Position numbers and translations under genes: made by a program. Shown here one piece after another: positions 6,978 through 10,269 of a DNA stretch of 10,269 nt. The notes below the pieces were generated by a model. The model saw only the letters and a program-made list of their open reading frames with translations. It had not been told where the DNA came from and did no database searches. The stretch comes from Methanobrevibacter sp. Lineage in GTDB: Archaea > Methanobacteriota > Methanobacteria > Methanobacteriales > Methanobacteriaceae. How positions within the stretch are numbered: the stretch's first letter is position 1; each line of letters starts with the position of its first letter. The stretch lies in NCBI GenBank assembly GCA_016838945.1, contig JADLKP010000059.1, positions 1 to 10,269 on the forward strand, read 5' to 3'.

Positions 6978-6994
6978 AATATTATATTTAATAT
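6978..6994 (-). promoter_or_regulatory. Candidate TATA box for hisS-hisI
   Basis: The minus strand holds ATATTAAATATAATATT about 75-85 bases upstream of the hisS ATG, which would place initiation near 6960 and leave a leader of about 50 nt. The surrounding spacer is nearly all A/T and contains competing TATA-like strings (for example about 6994-7008), so the exact box is uncertain. Confidence 0.3.
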
Positions 6995-7046
6995 TTATTT
7001 TATATAATAGTTGTTAATATTATACAATTTCAATCAGTTTTATTGA

Positions 7047-7106
7047 AGTTTATGATTTAAAAAATATTCATTTTTGATAAGAGTTTGCTGAATGAAATCA
7101 TAAACT
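7047..7106. repeat. Perfect 12-bp inverted repeat with 36-bp spacer in the divergent promoter region
   Basis: AGTTTATGATTT (7047-7058) is the exact reverse complement of AAATCATAAACT (7095-7106). Inside the spacer, ATTCA (7066-7070) and TGAAT (7089-7093) can also pair. The downstream arm ends 4 bases before the purine-rich BRE-like GAAATA of the adhesin promoter. Half-site centres are 48 bp apart. A pair of regulator sites is the likely meaning; a cruciform or RNA stem is less likely, since this lies upstream of the predicted transcript start. Confidence 0.7.
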
Positions 7107-7110
7107 ATTA

Positions 7111-7137
7111 GAAATATTTATATATTATTTTTATATA
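7111..7137 (+). promoter_or_regulatory. Adhesin gene promoter: BRE-like GAAATA plus TATA box
   Basis: GAAATA (7111-7116) followed directly by TTTATATA (7117-7124) is a close fit to the archaeal BRE plus TATA consensus. Initiation about 25 bases downstream would fall near 7144-7149, giving a leader of about 35 nt. A second TTTATATA lies at 7130-7137 and would start transcription near 7158. The first is favoured because of its BRE-like context. Confidence 0.6.
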
Positions 7138-7148
7138 AATATATATAA

Positions 7149-7173
7149 CTTGAAAATAAATTTTTCAAGGGGG
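7149..7173 (+). promoter_or_regulatory. Leader palindrome abutting the adhesin Shine-Dalgarno site
   Basis: CTTGAAAA (7149-7156) and TTTTCAAG (7162-7169) are perfect inverted arms around a 5-base loop. The last G of the right arm is the first G of the GGGGG run (7169-7173) that serves as Shine-Dalgarno site, 8 bases before the ATG at 7182. The element lies at or just after the predicted transcript start. It could be an operator for a dimeric repressor or a 5'-end mRNA stem that leaves the ribosome site exposed. Confidence 0.65.
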
Positions 7174-7181
7174 CAACTGAA

Positions 7182-10088
7182 ATGAATATCAAAAGATATC
7201 TATATATAACGCTAATTTTCATTGTTTTAGCCAGCCTGTCTGCCGTTAGCGCAGCAGATGACAATGCAAATGGGATTATTAGCGTTGATGACAATGAAGA
7301 ACTTATTTTAGACGAAGCAATCGATGATGATGTTTCAGGCGCTAATAATAATTATGATGAAGAACTTATTTTAGAAACCCCTGCTGATGATCTTGTTGGA
7401 AGTGAAAATGATGCAACTCCCCTAAAGGAGGGTGCAACAGGCTCATTTTCAGATTTGAATAAATTGATTAATGAAGATTACAGCAGCAATGACACAATCA
7501 CTTTAAATGGCAATTACAAGTACACGGATGGGGATGATGATTTCGTGCATGGAATCTGGATAGGTCGTGGAGTAACCATAGACGGCAACGGCTTTATACT
7601 AGATGGATCAAACAGTGCACGTATGTTTCATGTGAATACAAATAATGAAGTTATAATCAAGAACCTTAATTTTATTAATGGACATGCAACAGGTGAAAAT
7701 ATTGCTTATTTTAAAGATGGTGGGGCAATATACAGTTCAAACTCTGCAAATAGTAAAGTGATAAATTGCAATTTCACAAACAACACTGCAGAATATGATG
7801 GGGGCGCCATTTACGGTGGCCGAGGAACTGCAATTAACTGCACATTCATCCAAAACACCGCAAAAAAGGTGTATGCTGGAGCAATAAGTTTTTATGATGC
7901 GATAAACTGCACATTCATCCAAAACACCGCAAAATATGGTGGAGCAATATCTGATTCCACTGCAATTAACTGCACATTCATCAACAATACTGCACAGGGT
8001 TCTGGAGCCATGCTTAGGAGCACTGCTGTTCTTTGCAGATTTGTAGAAGATTCAGATACTACCTCAGATACAAATATTATCACTCCCGCTTTCAGTGTTT
8101 CTGATTTGACCACTGTATACAATTCCGGAGATAAGCTATTATTCAATCTGACAGCAAACGATGTAAATTATGATGGATTTGACGCTGAGATAAAAATTTT
8201 TAAAGGTGAATCCCTAATCAAGACAATTCATGCTTTAAGCGGAAGCGAAAATGGATGGATTGTTGATTTGCCTCTCGGCACCTATAAGGTCGTCTTAAGT
8301 CTCGAATCACATCCTGATGTTGAACCGGCCGATGCGACATTGACCGTCACAACAGATGGAACAACATTCACAGACTTAAATGAACTTATAAACGGCAATT
8401 CCGATGATACAATCACTTTGGATAAGAATTATACTTATAATCCTGATATTGATTCTGATTTTAAAAATGGGGTGAAAATCTACCGCACATTGACAATAAT
8501 TGGAAACGGATATACAATAGACGGTGCAGGCCAAGCAAGAATACTTGATCTCCAACAGGGAAAAACAACATTGAAAAATATTACTTTTAAAAATGGAAGT
8601 CAAAGCGTCTTTTTCGGTGGAGGTGCAATTCGCTGTGTTGCATTAGTCGAGATTACTAACTGCACTTTCATAAATAACCATGCTCCTTCAGGCGGTGCCG
8701 TTCAACTACAGGGCTGGGACAATGTAATATCCGATTGTGTTTTCATAGGCAACACTGCAGACCGTGGTGCTGCAATAGAACTGAGTGCAGCTGCTTACAA
8801 TAACATTACCGGATGTGTATTTTATGACAATGATATTTTCGGATCACAGGCAAACGGATGTGAAATAAACAACAATATCTTCTTTAATTCAACTATTACC
8901 TTTGACTGGACCCAAGATTACAATATTGACAATAACTGGTTTGGAAATAATGCAACAAATTATGATGAAAAGCCAGTGGCAGAGGATTACAATATTAAAA
9001 GTTGGTTGTTTTTAAATGCAACAGCTGATCCTGATACAATCTCCATTATTGATACGTCTGACATCATCTTTAAATTGTACGTTTATAATCCAAATTCCGG
9101 TGATGTATCCGAGTATGATTCCGGTCTTTTATATCAGGTTAACTTGAATGTAACTGCAACCAATGGTACTATTAATAAAAATACTGTTAAATTAGGTGAA
9201 CCAATAATATTTGGACCGTTTGCTTTGGGTTCAGGTAGTGTAACTGCTTCAATTGAAAATGCAAACTATATGAGCATTATAACCGTCAATAAGATTCAAA
9301 CAGAAATAACTGGCAATGCAATCACTGCAACCTACAATGTCAACAAGGATTTGGTTATCACATTGAAAGACAGCGATGGAAATCCAGTTAGTGGTGTTAA
9401 TGTCACTGTTGACTTAAACGGTGCCAAAACATACACTACAGACAGCAACGGTCAGGTTAAAGTGTCAACCAAAGGTTTAGCGCCTAATACTTACATGGCA
9501 AAGGTAACATTCAACGGCGATACCGACTATGACAAGTCTACCTTGGATGTGAAGGTCACTGTCAACAAGGCTTCTCCTAAATTGACTGCCAAAGCAAAGG
9601 CATTCAAATTCGAGGACAAGACAAAAAAATATACAGTCACACTCAAGGACAATAATGGAAATGTCTTGAAAAACAAGAAAATTTCCTTGAAAGTCAACGG
9701 AAAGACCTACACAGCAAATACAAATAGCAAAGGCGTAGCAACTTTCAAATTGACTAAATTAACCAAAAAAGGCAAATTCAATGCAGTCATCAGCTATGCA
9801 GGAGACAAATATTACAACAAGGCTACTAAAAAAGTCAAAATCACAGTAAAAGCACCTGTGTGGAAAACTGTAGCAAAAGGCAGCAAGGACAAGGCAACCG
9901 TCAAGAAAATCCAAAGGGCTTTGAAGAACAACGGTTACTATCTCACATACAAAGGACATTATTTGAAAATAGATGGAATCTATGATAGTTGCACTGTAAG
10001 ATCAGTCAAACAGTTCCAAAAAGCCAAAAAACTTAAAGTCACTGGAAAAGTTGACGAAAAAACTGCTAAAAAACTAAAATTAATCTAA
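7182..10088 (+). CDS. Secreted adhesin-like protein: two beta-helix modules, Ig-like repeats, wall-binding C-terminus
   Basis: This 968-residue surface protein starts with a Sec signal peptide (KR then a hydrophobic core, likely cut after AVSA at 24). An acidic segment (25-85) with two EELIL motifs follows. Two homologous modules come next: 88-290 and 395-590, each opening with F(S/T)DLN-LIN and DTITL, then GNG-x-x-(I/L)DG, then Pmp-like coils (GGAI, NCTFINNTA) that form a right-handed beta-helix. An Ig-like domain (about 301-390) separates them and another follows (610-703). Two clear Ig-like repeats occupy about 706-795 and 797-889. The end (897-968, KATVKKIQRALKNNGYYL... IDGIYDSCTVRSVKQFQ) matches the peptidoglycan-binding 1 fold and probably holds the protein to pseudomurein. 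Many N-x-S/T sites suggest N-glycosylation. There is no C-terminal membrane anchor. The charge runs from acidic at the N-terminus to very Lys-rich at the C-terminus. The ligand is unknown; adhesion to host, partner microbe or substrate is the family expectation. Confidence 0.9.
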   Translation: MNIKRYLYITLIFIVLASLSAVSAADDNANGIISVDDNEELILDEAIDDDVSGANNNYDEELILETPADDLVGSENDATPLKEGATGSFSDLNKLINEDYSSNDTITLNGNYKYTDGDDDFVHGIWIGRGVTIDGNGFILDGSNSARMFHVNTNNEVIIKNLNFINGHATGENIAYFKDGGAIYSSNSANSKVINCNFTNNTAEYDGGAIYGGRGTAINCTFIQNTAKKVYAGAISFYDAINCTFIQNTAKYGGAISDSTAINCTFINNTAQGSGAMLRSTAVLCRFVEDSDTTSDTNIITPAFSVSDLTTVYNSGDKLLFNLTANDVNYDGFDAEIKIFKGESLIKTIHALSGSENGWIVDLPLGTYKVVLSLESHPDVEPADATLTVTTDGTTFTDLNELINGNSDDTITLDKNYTYNPDIDSDFKNGVKIYRTLTIIGNGYTIDGAGQARILDLQQGKTTLKNITFKNGSQSVFFGGGAIRCVALVEITNCTFINNHAPSGGAVQLQGWDNVISDCVFIGNTADRGAAIELSAAAYNNITGCVFYDNDIFGSQANGCEINNNIFFNSTITFDWTQDYNIDNNWFGNNATNYDEKPVAEDYNIKSWLFLNATADPDTISIIDTSDIIFKLYVYNPNSGDVSEYDSGLLYQVNLNVTATNGTINKNTVKLGEPIIFGPFALGSGSVTASIENANYMSIITVNKIQTEITGNAITATYNVNKDLVITLKDSDGNPVSGVNVTVDLNGAKTYTTDSNGQVKVSTKGLAPNTYMAKVTFNGDTDYDKSTLDVKVTVNKASPKLTAKAKAFKFEDKTKKYTVTLKDNNGNVLKNKKISLKVNGKTYTANTNSKGVATFKLTKLTKKGKFNAVISYAGDKYYNKATKKVKITVKAPVWKTVAKGSKDKATVKKIQRALKNNGYYLTYKGHYLKIDGIYDSCTVRSVKQFQKAKKLKVTGKVDEKTAKKLKLI
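7827..7982 (+). repeat. Near-identical beta-helix repeats at DNA level
   Basis: A 30-base stretch at 7836-7865 recurs unchanged at 7905-7934 (offset 69 bp, 23 codons). A 24-base stretch at 7827-7850 recurs unchanged at 7959-7982 (offset 132 bp, 44 codons). They encode the INCTFIQNTA/INCTFINNTA coils. Identity at third codon positions means recent duplication or conversion between coils, unlike the diverged coils elsewhere in the gene. All offsets keep the reading frame. Confidence 0.92.
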
Positions 10089-10118
10089 AAAGAGTTATAA
10101 AAACTCTTTTTTACAATT
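10087..10118 (+). terminator. Hairpin plus T-run terminator of the adhesin gene
   Basis: AAAAAGAGTT (10087-10096) and AACTCTTTTT (10102-10111) form a perfect 10-bp stem with a 5-base loop that begins inside the stop codon (10086-10088). The right arm ends in TTTTTT, and further T-rich tracts (about 10117-10150) follow. This is a convincing intrinsic-type terminator, and the T-tracts alone would suit archaeal termination. Confidence 0.8.
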
Positions 10119-10269
10119 TTTATTTATTTCCCCTAATTTATTTTTTTTCATTTTTATTTCTTAAACTAATTTTTTCACAACTATTTTTCTCATTTAAATG
10201 ATTAATTAAATATTAATATTAATTGATTAAGAAAAATTATAAACATTTATAACAAATCTTTTTAATAAT
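10119..10269. other. A/T-rich spacer after the adhesin gene, no gene seen
   Basis: The first half is T-rich on the plus strand and may act as back-up termination. The second half holds the self-complementary ATTAATATTAAT (about 10210-10222) and TATA-like strings near 10236-10254 that could belong to the promoter of a gene beyond the window edge. No coding frame or RNA structure is supported. Confidence 0.5.

Noticed and set aside
7737..9959. Minus-strand open frames within the adhesin gene
   Set aside because: They mirror the repetitive coding strand (Cys-, Phe- and Val-rich antisense translation) and have no independent support.
1..10269. tRNA, rRNA, CRISPR array, insertion sequence or defence system
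   Set aside because: No cloverleaf or conserved tRNA arm motifs, no regularly spaced repeats with unique spacers, and no transposase, integrase or nuclease cluster were seen. The 41-bp repeat has no spacers.

Overview
This AT-rich window most likely comes from a methanogenic archaeon of the Methanobacteriales, probably Methanobrevibacter or a close relative. The basis is a PIN-ATPase-KH protein of archaeal type, a phenylacetate-CoA ligase/ACT pair typical of methanogens, archaeal TATA-box promoters combined with strong Shine-Dalgarno sites, and a large secreted adhesin-like protein. That adhesin has Pmp-type beta-helix repeats, Ig-like repeats and a C-terminal wall-binding domain, an architecture abundant in Methanobrevibacter. 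The assignment is inference from gene content; the window holds no rRNA or other phylogenetic marker RNA.

Layout. Six genes lie on the minus strand and one on the plus strand. Reading the minus strand in the direction of transcription: hisS (6907-5603) and hisI (5568-5155), 34 bp apart; a 717-residue PIN/ATPase/KH protein (5046-2893) and an endonuclease IV-like/xylose isomerase-like TIM barrel (2857-2087), 35 bp apart; and paaK (1860-559) with a tandem ACT-domain protein (542-108), 16 bp apart. They form three two-gene units separated by AT-rich spacers, each spacer holding a candidate promoter. The ACT gene ends in a palindrome followed by a U-tract terminator. A 274-bp divergent spacer (6908-7181) separates hisS from the plus-strand adhesin-like gene (7182-10088), which ends in a hairpin-plus-T-run terminator. 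No gene-free stretch exceeds 300 bp. I see no tRNA, CRISPR array, transposase or integration site.

Function. The hisS/hisI pair joins histidine activation to a step of histidine biosynthesis. The paaK/ACT pair is the arrangement expected for activation of aryl acids, with an amino-acid-sensing partner. The PIN/ATPase protein resembles archaeal PINA, a Holliday-junction/fork-remodelling ATPase. Its downstream partner carries the complete set of positions that bind the three metals of endonuclease IV, so the pair may be a DNA-processing unit rather than a sugar-metabolism accident. The adhesin is a self-contained surface module with unusual regulatory DNA upstream: a widely spaced 12-bp inverted repeat, a near-consensus TATA/BRE, and an 8-bp-arm palindrome that abuts the Shine-Dalgarno site.

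Points most worth a second look: the endonuclease IV ligand set beside the PIN ATPase; the symmetric elements upstream of the adhesin; near-identical DNA repeats inside the adhesin beta-helix; and a perfect 41-bp tandem duplication that includes the end of the TIM-barrel gene. I found no clear evidence of an entirely new multi-gene system.
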